From positions 1 to 15,213 of the forward strand of contig JBHHZM010000072.1 of assembly GCA_046758065.1 (NCBI GenBank): 15,213 nt of DNA. Reading direction: 5' to 3'. A program made the translations under genes and the position numbers. Below the pieces are notes generated by a model. The model ran no database searches. It saw nothing but the letters and a program-made list of their open reading frames with translations, and was not told the DNA's origin. Each line of letters starts with the position of its first letter. Position 1 is the stretch's first letter. The stretch is from JBHHZM01 sp046758065. GTDB lineage: Bacteria > Pseudomonadota > Alphaproteobacteria > JAAXGF01. Positions 1 through 9,240 of the stretch are shown piece after piece.

Positions 1-53
1 GCCGCGCGCGGCAGGTTGTTCGGAAGCGCGACGCTTCGCCGACGGTCGATCAT
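1..53 (-). CDS. possible 5' end of the next gene (partial, off the left edge)
   Basis: An ATG at 53-51 opens a frame that stays open for 17 codons to the window edge, reading MIDRRRSVALPNNLPRA. It begins 28 bp after the ftsH stop, which suits a next gene in the run. No convincing Shine-Dalgarno sequence precedes it, and 17 residues are too few to recognise a family. In many proteobacteria ftsH is followed by folP (dihydropteroate synthase) and glmM, so folP is the contextual guess, but nothing in these residues shows it. It may equally be a chance open frame. Confidence 0.25.
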   Translation of the reverse strand, partial: MIDRRRSVALPNNLPRA

Positions 54-81
54 TCGGTTCGCCGCAAACCGCGGGTAGCGG

Positions 82-2004
<1,923 letters not shown>

Positions 2005-2112
2005 CTAGAGGACCCTCTCTGTACCCGGCCCGACGGTTCCCTTCCGTCGCGACCGCACCGCCCGGACGGCTGCGCATACGGCAACGCTACGGGAACCCGT
2101 TGGCCCTCTATT

Positions 2113-3480
2113 CTACCGCTGCGCGGCGGTAAACGCAAAGGCGGCGGATCCCAGCGGCTGGCTCGGGCGGAAGACGGCGCCGAAGCCCTCACCGACGTCA
2201 TCGCCGAATTCCGTCCGTACGAATCCTAGGTGGGGTACGGCGGCGACCCCGTCAAGGTCGCAAAACGCCGGCAATCCGGGGCGCACGACGCCGGGCAACG
2301 GGTTCTTTGCGAGCTCCGGGCGAAGGCTCAGGATCGCGCGCCAGCCCGAACGGCCGAGACGACGGACGGTGAAGCGGCGTGCGGCGTCCGACGCGGATCG
2401 CGGAACCCGCACGACGAAGCGACCGTCCCAGTACGCCGGCACGCCGGATGTAGGCGTCACCACCTCGCCGGCCGCCGCGCTCTCTCGGCAGATCAGGAGG
2501 CCGTCGCTGCGCGGCAGCACGCGGCAGCCGGCAAGCGTGCGGCCCGCCTTCGGACCTCCGCCGGCGAGCGCGCGGTGCAGGCGATCGAGGCGCTCGCTGC
2601 GCGGCGGGTAGACGCCCCCGCCGACGCACAGCAGAATCCGCAGCAACGCGCGGCGCGCGATATGGTCCGGCGCCGCCCGGTACGGTGTGGGATCGAGCCG
2701 GCAGAAACCCGCCGGATGCACGCGAACCGCAACCGAGAGCAGATCGGCGACCGCGCGCTCCATGGCGTTGCGCGCGCGTCCGAACGTGCCTGCCGCAGCG
2801 GCGAGACGCTCCGGCGGCGCCCCTTGTTCGGCCAGCACAGGGAGAACCGCTCTTACGCGGGTGCGGGCGAAGGCGGGAGCGCGGTTCGACGGATCCTCGA
2901 TCCACGGCTGGCCAAGCGCTTCGAGCGTTGCGACGAGCCGCGCCTTGGGTGTCCCGAGCAGCGGTCGCAACACGCGCACGGCCGGGGACTCGACGACCGC
3001 GGCCATCGCCGCAAGCCCGTCGAGGTCGCTGCCACGGCCGAGCCGCATCACCAGGGTCTCCGCCTGATCGTCGCGATGGTGGGCGAGAACGAGGTGGAGC
3101 ACGCCGTTGGCGCGACACCACCCGTACATCAGACGATAGCGCGCCCGCCGTGCCGCTGCCTGGATTTCGGATCGGGGTTTCGGGCCTTCGCGAACGAGCA
3201 CCCGGGCGGCGACGTTGCGCGCGGCGAGCCAACCGGCCACGCGGTCCGCTTCCTCGCCCGATTCGGATCGCAGGCGATGGTCGACGATCAGCGCCGTGAC
3301 GCGCCCGTCCCTGGCCCGCGTCCAGGCATCGGCAAGCAGGCAAAGCGCCAAGCTGTCGGCGCCCCCCGAGACGGCGACGGCGAGCGCCGGCGCCCGCTCG
3401 AACGGACCGAGCGGCGCCATCAGCGCGGCAAACTCGTCGGCACTGATCGCAACGGCCGCCGGGCCGCGGGGAGGCGTCAC
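2113..3480 (-). CDS. tilS: tRNA(Ile)-lysidine synthase TilS
   Basis: TilS uses ATP and lysine to convert C34 of the CAU anticodon of tRNA-Ile2 to lysidine, switching the tRNA from Met to Ile identity. It is cytosolic and normally essential. The N-type PP-loop SGGADS is at residues 38-43. The family motifs HHRDDQAET (134-142) and DPSNRAPAFARTRVR (196-210) follow. Residues beyond about 370 resemble the C-terminal TilS region (RRLGRSGWRA, then AVPHLGF). The 455 aa are close to the E. coli length. The GTG start abuts the cpoB stop directly (TGA-GTG), and no clear Shine-Dalgarno is seen, which suggests translational coupling; M21 is an alternative start. The position between cpoB and ftsH matches the conserved alphaproteobacterial order. 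Confidence 0.95.
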   Translation of the reverse strand: MTPPRGPAAVAISADEFAALMAPLGPFERAPALAVAVSGGADSLALCLLADAWTRARDGRVTALIVDHRLRSESGEEADRVAGWLAARNVAARVLVREGPKPRSEIQAAARRARYRLMYGWCRANGVLHLVLAHHRDDQAETLVMRLGRGSDLDGLAAMAAVVESPAVRVLRPLLGTPKARLVATLEALGQPWIEDPSNRAPAFARTRVRAVLPVLAEQGAPPERLAAAAGTFGRARNAMERAVADLLSVAVRVHPAGFCRLDPTPYRAAPDHIARRALLRILLCVGGGVYPPRSERLDRLHRALAGGGPKAGRTLAGCRVLPRSDGLLICRESAAAGEVVTPTSGVPAYWDGRFVVRVPRSASDAARRFTVRRLGRSGWRAILSLRPELAKNPLPGVVRPGLPAFCDLDGVAAVPHLGFVRTEFGDDVGEGFGAVFRPSQPLGSAAFAFTAAQR

Positions 3481-4410
3481 TCAATTACAGCCGAGACGCT
3501 GCCGCTCGCTGGCCACCCGCCGCTTGATCGCCGGTGAGGCGTTGGGAAAGCGGCTATCGAGTTCATCGAACGAGACGCAGGCGTCGTCCTTACGGCCGAG
3601 CCTGGCAAGCGACATGGCGAGCTTCAGCAGATTGTCGGGCGCCTTGGGGCTCTCGCCATAGTCCTGGTAGCCGCGCGCGAAATAGGCAACCGCCTGTTCG
3701 TAGTCGCCACGTACGTAGAAGGTCTCGGCCAGCCAATAGAAAGCGTTGCCCGTGAGCGCGTCGTCGGGATGCGCCTCGATGAACGCTTTGAGCGCCCGCT
3801 CGGCCTCGGCGTAGTCCATTTGGCGCAACAGATCGTAGGCGTACTTGTACTGCTCCTTCGGCGTGCCGGGCGGCAACGCCGGGGCAAGAGTCGTCGCCGT
3901 CTCGGCCGGTTTCTGCTCCGCAGGAAGCGCCGACGCCGGGATGGTGCCGAGCGTGCCGGGCTCGGTCGGCGGCGCCGGGATCCCGGCCCCGACGGGCGCA
4001 GCCGGCGCAACGGCGCCCGGCGGTGCTTCCTTCTGGGCCTGCTCGATCGCCGTGAGGCGGAAATCCACGTCGGCGACAAGCTTGTCGAGCCGGTCGGAAA
4101 CCTGGGAGATTCCGTGCGCCACTTCCTCGACCCGCCCGGTGAGGCTGCGCATCTCGTCCTCGAGCTCGCTGAGCCTGACCTCGAGCCGGGCCGCAAGCTC
4201 GGGGTCGCCGCCGGCCGGAGCGGTGACACCCGCAGGCGGCGGTTCTCCGCGGTAGAAGGCGCGCTGCAGGTCGGTAAGATCCCGGCGCAGGCGGTCGAGT
4301 TCGCTTTGCAGGGCGGCAGTGTCCTGCGCCGCCGCCGGCACGGCAAGCGCGGTCCCCCACGCGAGAAAGACCGCGAGCAATGCGACAAAAACGTTTCGAG
4401 TCTGTTTCAT
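3481..4410 (-). CDS. cpoB: CpoB (YbgF), periplasmic Tol-Pal associated TPR protein
   Basis: CpoB is a periplasmic partner of TolA that coordinates peptidoglycan synthesis with outer-membrane constriction at division. I chose the ATG at 4410 because it begins a clear signal peptide (MKQTRN, hydrophobic stretch 7-24, likely cleavage after AVPAAA at residue 28). The frame is open further upstream to 4506, but that extension does not look like protein sequence. After the signal, residues 31-55 and 73-126 are heptad-like coiled coils that drive trimerisation in the family. A Pro/Ala-rich linker follows (about 127-184), then three TPR units at about 187-217, 222-254 and 258-292. The total is 309 aa. 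It sits 141 bp after pal and directly against tilS. The Shine-Dalgarno is weak. Confidence 0.93.
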   Translation of the reverse strand: MKQTRNVFVALLAVFLAWGTALAVPAAAQDTAALQSELDRLRRDLTDLQRAFYRGEPPPAGVTAPAGGDPELAARLEVRLSELEDEMRSLTGRVEEVAHGISQVSDRLDKLVADVDFRLTAIEQAQKEAPPGAVAPAAPVGAGIPAPPTEPGTLGTIPASALPAEQKPAETATTLAPALPPGTPKEQYKYAYDLLRQMDYAEAERALKAFIEAHPDDALTGNAFYWLAETFYVRGDYEQAVAYFARGYQDYGESPKAPDNLLKLAMSLARLGRKDDACVSFDELDSRFPNASPAIKRRVASERQRLGCN

Positions 4411-4551
4411 CGCCAAAGGTCCGGCCGGTCCGTCTTCCGGCAGGACGCTCCCTTGAAACCTCGACGATGCGCCCGCCGCACGCGACCATACCGGCCGCCG
4501 CGCCAAACCGGCCGCGGATTCCGCCCCCGGATAGTTAGGAAGCCGCCGCCG

Positions 4552-5097
4552 CTAATTGACGACGGTCACAGCACGGCGGTTCTGGGACCAGGCCGCTTCG
4601 TTGTGACCGAGGGCAGCAGGGCGCTCCTTGCCGTAGCTGATCGTCGAGACCCGGCTCGGGTTGACGCCGAGCGCGACGAGAAAGTTCTTGGCCGCGGTCG
4701 CCCGGCGCTCGCCGAGCGCAAGGTTGTATTCGCGCGTACCACGCTCGTCGCAATGACCCTCGATGGTGATCGTTACGCTGGAATACTGCTTGAGCCATGT
4801 GGCCTGGCGCTCGAGTGTGCGCTGCGCCGCAGGCTTGAGAACGGCCTTGTCAAAATCAAAGAACACGCGGTCGCCGACGTTGAGAACGAGGTCTTCCTGC
4901 GTTCCCGGCGTCGGGCCGGCCACCGGGCTGACCTCGGCCGAGGGCTGGGCCGTCGCCGGCGCAGTCGAGATGCCAGACTCGGCCTGCGCCGCGGTCGCGC
5001 CACCCTCACCGGCAGTGGAAGCCGTTTCTTCGGGCGCAGTCTCACACGCGGCCACCAAGAGCAGCGCCGCGAAAAGGCTCACAAACTTGATCCGCAT
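4552..5097 (-). CDS. pal: Pal, peptidoglycan-associated outer-membrane lipoprotein
   Basis: Pal is anchored by lipid in the outer membrane and binds meso-diaminopimelate in peptidoglycan. TolB competes for it, and the Tol motor moves it to the division site. The start at 5097 is set by a good ribosome binding site, AGGAGAG at 5111-5105, and by the lipoprotein signal MRIKFVSLF with lipobox VAAC, which puts the acylated cysteine at residue 18. Residues 19-70 are an Ala/Glu/Pro-rich disordered tether. The OmpA-like domain spans about 73-181 with FFDFDKAVLKP (79-89) and the peptidoglycan-binding GHCDERGTREYN (114-125) followed by LGERRA. The 181 aa are normal for the family. A 162-bp gap separates it from tolB and holds a tandem repeat next to the ribosome binding site. 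Confidence 0.97.
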   Translation of the reverse strand: MRIKFVSLFAALLLVAACETAPEETASTAGEGGATAAQAESGISTAPATAQPSAEVSPVAGPTPGTQEDLVLNVGDRVFFDFDKAVLKPAAQRTLERQATWLKQYSSVTITIEGHCDERGTREYNLALGERRATAAKNFLVALGVNPSRVSTISYGKERPAALGHNEAAWSQNRRAVTVVN

Positions 5098-5116
5098 TGA
5101 GTAACTCTCCTCTGCC

Positions 5117-5137
5117 GGGATGTATCGGGATGTAATC
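5117..5137 (-). repeat. tandem 10/11-bp direct repeat just upstream of the pal ribosome binding site
   Basis: On the + strand the units are GGGATGTATC (5117-5126) and GGGATGTAATC (5127-5137). They are adjacent and share GGGATGTA, starting 10 bp apart. On the coding strand this is TACATCCC twice. The block ends 5 nt before the AGGAGAG ribosome binding site of pal, so it would lie in the pal leader or at a nearby promoter. The repeat itself is directly visible. Any role as a protein or RNA binding site is inference. Confidence 0.6.
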
Positions 5138-5259
5138 GAAAATTTAGTATGTGACGGGCCGAAGGGACGTTTGTGTACGCGCCGGTACGAACTCGGAGAC
5201 GAGAAGTCCAACAGTCGAAGACAGCCGGGAATGCGCATCCGGACTATACTGTGGGGTCA

Positions 5260-6600
5260 TTAGGGAATCAAGGGGGACCACGCCGGGTCGGATGCGTCGA
5301 GCGGCGTGACGATTCGGCGCTCGTTATATCCGGTCAGATCGATCGAATAAAGCTGGACGAACCCTTGGCTGCTGTCGACTGTGGGGTCCTCGCGAAAGAA
5401 CATCAGCACCCGTCCGTTGGGCGACCAGGTCGGCCCTTCAACCAGATACCCCTCGGAGAGCAGGCGTTCACCGCTGCCGTCCGCGCGCATCACGCCGATG
5501 TAGAACTGCCCCCCGAGTATCTTGGTAAAAGCGATCAGATCGCCGCGCGGCGACCACACCGGCGTGGCGTAGCGGCCGCGGCCGAAACTGATGCGTTTGA
5601 CGCCGCCGCCGTCGGCACCCATCACATAAATCTGTTGTGCTCCGCCGCGGTCCGAGTTGAAAGTCACGAGCCGACCGTCGGGCGAGTAGGACGGCGAGGT
5701 GTCGATCGCCGGATGTTTGGTCAACCGCAGCACCTCGCGGGTGCGCAGGTCCATGGAATAGACGTCCGAGTTGCCGTCGACCGCGAGACTCATGATGATC
5801 TTGTTGCCGTCCGGCGAGAAGCGCGGGGCGAAGGTCATGTTGGGAAAGTCGCCCACCACCTCTTGCCGGCCGCTGTCGATGTCGAGGATGTAAACCCGCG
5901 GCTGGCCGTGAAAGTACGAGAGATAGGTAATCTCCTGCGCCGAGGGCGAGAAACGCGGCGTCAGCACCAGATTCCGGCCGTCGGTGAGAAAGCGATGGTT
6001 GGCGCCGTCCTGATCCATGATCGCGAGCCGCTTCTTGCGGCGGTTGGCCGGCCCGCTCTCGGCGATGTAGACGATGCGGGTGTCGAAGTAGCCGTCCTCG
6101 CCGGTCAGCCGCTTGTAGATCTCGTCGGCGATCTTGTGGGCGATGCGCCGGAACGTCTCGGGTGGGGCGCGAAAGATGAACCCGGTCATCTGCTGCTCGG
6201 CAAACACGTCCCACAGGCGGAAGGTGACCTTGAGCCTGCCGTCGGGTTCGCGCGCGATGGTGCCGTTCACCAGCGCCTGGGCGTTTATCTGCCGCCAATC
6301 GCCAAAGCGCGGGCGCAACTTCATCGCCTCGGGCTTCTGGATGAAGGCGCGCGGATCGATCGGCCGGAACAGACCCGATCGCTCGAGATCGGCGGAAACC
6401 ACCTGGGAGATGTCGGCGCCGATCGCTTGCTCCGCGCCCACGCCGACCAGCCGGGTGACGGCGATCGGCATCGGTTCGACGTTGCCGCGGGTGATGTCGA
6501 TCCTGAGCTCGGCCATCGCCGGCGGACTGAACGCGACGGCCAGCATGGCGACAAGCAGCGCGAACCGGGCGAGCTGCGGGGAACGGACCTGGGGGATCAT
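5260..6600 (-). CDS. tolB: TolB, periplasmic Tol-Pal beta-propeller protein
   Basis: TolB is a soluble periplasmic protein that binds Pal and hands it over under TolA control. The ATG at 6600 has GAGGTG upstream and begins a signal peptide with a hydrophobic core at about 13-24 and likely cleavage after PPAMA (residue 30). The mature protein starts ELRIDITRG; in the family the first mature residues form the box that contacts TolA or Pal. Residues 31-165 form the N-terminal alpha/beta domain. From about 175 a six-bladed propeller is visible as repeats at FSPS (217), FSPDG (261), YSPDG (305), WSPRG (349), WSPNG (392) and WSP (441). The 446 aa are typical. The gene starts 58 bp after tolA. Confidence 0.97.
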   Translation of the reverse strand: MIPQVRSPQLARFALLVAMLAVAFSPPAMAELRIDITRGNVEPMPIAVTRLVGVGAEQAIGADISQVVSADLERSGLFRPIDPRAFIQKPEAMKLRPRFGDWRQINAQALVNGTIAREPDGRLKVTFRLWDVFAEQQMTGFIFRAPPETFRRIAHKIADEIYKRLTGEDGYFDTRIVYIAESGPANRRKKRLAIMDQDGANHRFLTDGRNLVLTPRFSPSAQEITYLSYFHGQPRVYILDIDSGRQEVVGDFPNMTFAPRFSPDGNKIIMSLAVDGNSDVYSMDLRTREVLRLTKHPAIDTSPSYSPDGRLVTFNSDRGGAQQIYVMGADGGGVKRISFGRGRYATPVWSPRGDLIAFTKILGGQFYIGVMRADGSGERLLSEGYLVEGPTWSPNGRVLMFFREDPTVDSSQGFVQLYSIDLTGYNERRIVTPLDASDPAWSPLIP

Positions 6601-6658
6601 GGTCTCACACCTCGACGGGTCGTTGGAGATCGTATCATCGTGATGTCGCAGGGTTCAT

Positions 6659-7600
6659 CTATGCCGGTGGCTTGAAGCGAAAGGTGATCTCGCGCCACTG
6701 GTCGTATTTCTGCGGCGGCAGGTTCCGCAAAGGGCTTGCCCGGCGCACGGCCCGGACCGCGCTCTCCGCCACCGTGCGGAAAAATTCCTCGCCGGGCTGC
6801 GCGAGCCGCGCCCGATCGACGATCCGGGCGTCGGTCACCGTGCCGTCGGGCTGCAGCACGATATGGATCTCGACTTCGAGGCCGGCCGCCTCGCGGGCGC
6901 CGACGGGCACGCTCCACTTGTCCTCGACCTGGCGGCGGATGGCGTCGATCACGCTTAACGACAGGGGTTCGTTGCGGGTCGAGACGACGCGCTTCGGCGC
7001 CGGTTCGAGCGGCGCTTCCACGGGCTTCGGTTTTGCCTTTGCGGGCTTTTCGGACGGAGTCTCCTTCGTCGGCTCGGACGCCAGATTCTTCAGAAGCGAT
7101 GCAAAGTTCTGTTCCGGCGCGGGCTCGGGCGGCGGTTTCGGCTTGGCCGCGGGCGGCGGCAACGCTTTCGGTTTGGGTTTCGGCTTGGCAACCCGCACCG
7201 GCTTGGGCGGCGGCGGCGGCGGCGCTTCGACCGGCTTGGTCTCGACGGGTGCCGGCTCGGGCGGCGGCGCCGGCTCGGGCGGTGGCGGTGCCGCCTCGAC
7301 AAGGGGCTCGGGTGTCGGCACCGGTTCGGGAATCGGTTCGGGCGGCGGCGGCGGGATGCGCGCCGCGGTGATCGGCGCGGGCGGCGGCTCTGGCGCCTTG
7401 ACCGGCTCGGGTTCGGGTTTCGGCTCCGGTTCGGGCGCGGCTTGTGGCAGCGTCGTCTCGTCGGCGACGGTGTAAAGCTCGACCGGGATCGGCCGGTCCG
7501 TCACGGCATCCTCGGGCGCGAACAGCCTGGGTACGCCGAAGAAGACGAAGAGCACGAGCACGACGTGCAGGACGCCTGAGATGACCGCGCCACGCCGCAT
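6659..7600 (-). CDS. tolA: TolA, proline-rich periplasm-spanning Tol-Pal protein
   Basis: TolA is anchored in the inner membrane, energised by TolQ-TolR, and reaches across the periplasm to TolB, Pal and CpoB. One membrane segment lies at about residues 7-27. Residues 52-162 contain 53 prolines by my count, with runs PPPPP (83-87), PPPP (105-108) and PPPPPP (127-132), plus EP and KP dipeptides. This replaces the Ala/Lys-rich helix of E. coli TolA domain II. The C-terminal TonB/TolA-type domain covers about 213-310 (IRRQVEDKWSVP, LQPDGTV, AVRRASPL, ITFRF). The N-terminus is 3 bp after the tolR stop (TGAGCGATG). Proline-rich TonB is the main alternative, but the position between tolR and tolB makes TolA much more likely. 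Confidence 0.93.
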   Translation of the reverse strand: MRRGAVISGVLHVVLVLFVFFGVPRLFAPEDAVTDRPIPVELYTVADETTLPQAAPEPEPKPEPEPVKAPEPPPAPITAARIPPPPPEPIPEPVPTPEPLVEAAPPPPEPAPPPEPAPVETKPVEAPPPPPPKPVRVAKPKPKPKALPPPAAKPKPPPEPAPEQNFASLLKNLASEPTKETPSEKPAKAKPKPVEAPLEPAPKRVVSTRNEPLSLSVIDAIRRQVEDKWSVPVGAREAAGLEVEIHIVLQPDGTVTDARIVDRARLAQPGEEFFRTVAESAVRAVRRASPLRNLPPQKYDQWREITFRFKPPA

Positions 7601-7603
7601 CGC

Positions 7604-8050
7604 TCACTGCGCCGCCTTGCGCTTCGGACGCTCGGTGATCAGCGCCACGCGGTTGAAGCCGGCCGTATTGAGAACGCTCATCACTTCCATCACCCGGCCG
7701 TAGTCGATCGTCCGGTCGCCGCGGATGAAGATGCGCGTATCGGATTTTTGCGCGGTCACCGCTTGGAGCCGGGGACCGAGTTCGTCGAGCGCGATTTCGG
7801 TATCCTGCAGGAAGACCTTGCCCTCGGCGTCGATCGACACGGCGATCGGTTCGTCTTCGCCGGTGATCTCGCGGGCGCTGGTCTCGGGCAGGTTGACCGG
7901 CACGCCGACGGTCAGCAGCGGCGCCGTGATCATGAAGACGACGAGAAGCACCAGCATCACGTCGACGAACGGCGTGACGTTGATCTCGCTCATCAGGCCG
8001 CGGTGACGCCGGCCGGCGCGACGCGACGACTTGTAGACTCCGGCGGCCAT
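7604..8050 (-). CDS. tolR: TolR, proton-channel subunit of the Tol-Pal motor
   Basis: TolR (ExbD/TolR family) pairs with TolQ to convert proton flow into movement of TolA. The 148 aa contain one membrane segment (about 29-47) in the context NVTPFVDVMLVLLVVFMITAP. D30 corresponds to the proton-carrying aspartate known as D23 in E. coli TolR. The periplasmic domain follows, with VPVNLPET (51-58), the IFIRGDRTIDYGRVMEVM region (107-124) and a C-terminal GFNRVALITE. The start ATG overlaps the tolQ stop by one base (TGATG) and has AGGAGGAAGAG upstream inside tolQ. The same frame is open upstream through tolQ, but that stretch is a shadow of tolQ and not part of the protein. Confidence 0.96.
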   Translation of the reverse strand: MAAGVYKSSRRAGRRHRGLMSEINVTPFVDVMLVLLVVFMITAPLLTVGVPVNLPETSAREITGEDEPIAVSIDAEGKVFLQDTEIALDELGPRLQAVTAQKSDTRIFIRGDRTIDYGRVMEVMSVLNTAGFNRVALITERPKRKAAQ

Positions 8051-8790
8051 CAGACGATCTCTTCCTCCTCGAGCTGACGCGAGAGAATGGCCGAGAACTC
8101 GGCCGAGAAGGCCTCGAGCCGGTCCTGGTAGTGGTCGAGATCGCTCGACAGCTTGTTGTAGCCGACCACCGCGGGAATCGCCGCCACCAGCCCGAGCGCG
8201 GTGGCGAACAGCGCCTCGGCGATGCCCGGCGCGACCACCGCGAGCGAGGTGTTCTTGGTCGCCGCGATCGCCTGGAAGCTGTTCATGATGCCCCATACGG
8301 TGCCGAACAGGCCGATGAAGGGCGCGGTCGATCCCACCGTGGCGAGGAACACCATGTAGCGCTCGAGTAGACCAACCTCGCGGTCGAGGGTGAGCTGCAT
8401 CGCTTGTCCGATGCGCTGCTGGAGTCCGACCGCGAGCCCCGTGCTGGTCGCGGCGACCCCGCGCGCGAGCGAGCGCCGCCACTCGGCCATCGCCGCGGTG
8501 AAGAGCGCCGCCATGGGATGGTCCGGCCGCTTGCCGACGCGGTCGTAAAGCTCCTCGAGCGAGCCGCCCGACCAGAACGATTCCTCGAAGTTCTCGGCGA
8601 GAGCACGCAGACGGCGGAAACGCATGACCTTCTCGAAGATGATCGTCCACGACCAGAACGACGCGACGAGAAGGATCAGCATCACCCCCTTGACCACCGG
8701 ATCTGCCTCGATGAACAGACTCCAGATCGACAGGTGCTCGGCGCCCACGGAGCCCGCGAGGGCGGCAGCTTCAACGGCGTTTTGTTCCAT
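8050..8790 (-). CDS. tolQ: TolQ, inner-membrane motor subunit of Tol-Pal
   Basis: TolQ (MotA/TolQ/ExbB family) forms the ring around TolR. The 246 aa show the expected three membrane segments at about 31-53, 144-169 and 181-210, with a long cytoplasmic loop between the first and second. The conserved core STAPFIGLFGTVWGIMNSF (154-172) and the VAPGIAEALFATALGLVAAIPA stretch (186-207) identify the family. Coupling to TolR instead of ExbD, together with the neighbours ybgC, tolA and tolB, fixes it as TolQ. The start lies 3 bp after the ybgC stop (TAGCCGATG), and the acidic C-terminus EEEEIV overlaps the start region of tolR. Confidence 0.97.
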   Translation of the reverse strand: MEQNAVEAAALAGSVGAEHLSIWSLFIEADPVVKGVMLILLVASFWSWTIIFEKVMRFRRLRALAENFEESFWSGGSLEELYDRVGKRPDHPMAALFTAAMAEWRRSLARGVAATSTGLAVGLQQRIGQAMQLTLDREVGLLERYMVFLATVGSTAPFIGLFGTVWGIMNSFQAIAATKNTSLAVVAPGIAEALFATALGLVAAIPAVVGYNKLSSDLDHYQDRLEAFSAEFSAILSRQLEEEEIV

Positions 8791-8793
8791 CGG

Positions 8794-9240
8794 CTAGGTT
8801 CCCGACTGCGGTTGAACGAAGCGTCCCATCGTCGCGTGCAGATCCGCGGGCAGACGCCGGGGACGGCCTTCGGGCGTGATGAAGGCGAGCCTGAGCGTGA
8901 GTCGCGCAAGATCGACGCCGTCGCACGCCACGATCTGCTCGATCATGGCGCTGGCGCCGCCGATTGCGAGAATACGGGTGCGCACCTCGATCTCGTCGTC
9001 GAGCCGGGCGGGGCGCAGGTAGTCGACCTCGCAGCGCCGGACCGCCCAAGCGGCGCCTGCTTCGCTGGCGAGCGCCGAGTGACTCGCGCCCAAGAGCCGC
9101 ATCCATTCGGTGCGCGCGCGCTCGGCGAATTTCAGATAGTTGGCGTAGTAGACGATCCCCGCCGCGTCGGTGTCCTCGTAATAGACCCGCAACGGAAAGC
9201 GGTGCACGGCGCCGTCGATCCGGCCGGAATGGCTAGGCAT
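8794..9240 (-). CDS. ybgC: YbgC, hot-dog fold acyl-CoA thioesterase of the Tol cluster
   Basis: YbgC hydrolyses acyl-CoA thioesters. In E. coli it is linked to phospholipid metabolism at the inner membrane, and its link to Tol function is unclear. The signature is RVYYEDTDAAGIVYYANYLKF (first residues at about 18), and D25 corresponds to catalytic D18 of E. coli YbgC. Further family motifs are FAERARTEWMR (38-48) and CEVDYLRPARLDDEI (about 69-83). The 148 aa are typical. The ATG overlaps the end of ruvB by 8 bp (ATGCCTAG), and GAGGAGA inside ruvB serves as the ribosome binding site, so translation is probably coupled. Confidence 0.95.
   Translation of the reverse strand: MPSHSGRIDGAVHRFPLRVYYEDTDAAGIVYYANYLKFAERARTEWMRLLGASHSALASEAGAAWAVRRCEVDYLRPARLDDEIEVRTRILAIGGASAMIEQIVACDGVDLARLTLRLAFITPEGRPRRLPADLHATMGRFVQPQSGT

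Noticed and set aside
2031..2049. Small hairpin CGACGG-loop-CCGTCG in the gap upstream of ftsH
   Set aside because: A 6-bp stem in G+C-rich sequence, without a T-tract and not overlapping the ribosome binding site. It is neither a terminator nor a clear thermosensor.
4490..4515. ACCGGCCGC repeated twice, 17 bp apart, between pal and cpoB
   Set aside because: Short, G+C-rich and in a C/G-biased gap; similar CCGGCC words occur nearby. There is no spacing or symmetry that suggests a site.
8051..8650. The tolR frame staying open upstream through most of tolQ, suggesting a longer TolR
   Set aside because: The upstream residues are Arg/Gly/Ala-rich without homology. TolR homology and a strong ribosome binding site begin at the ATG at 8050.
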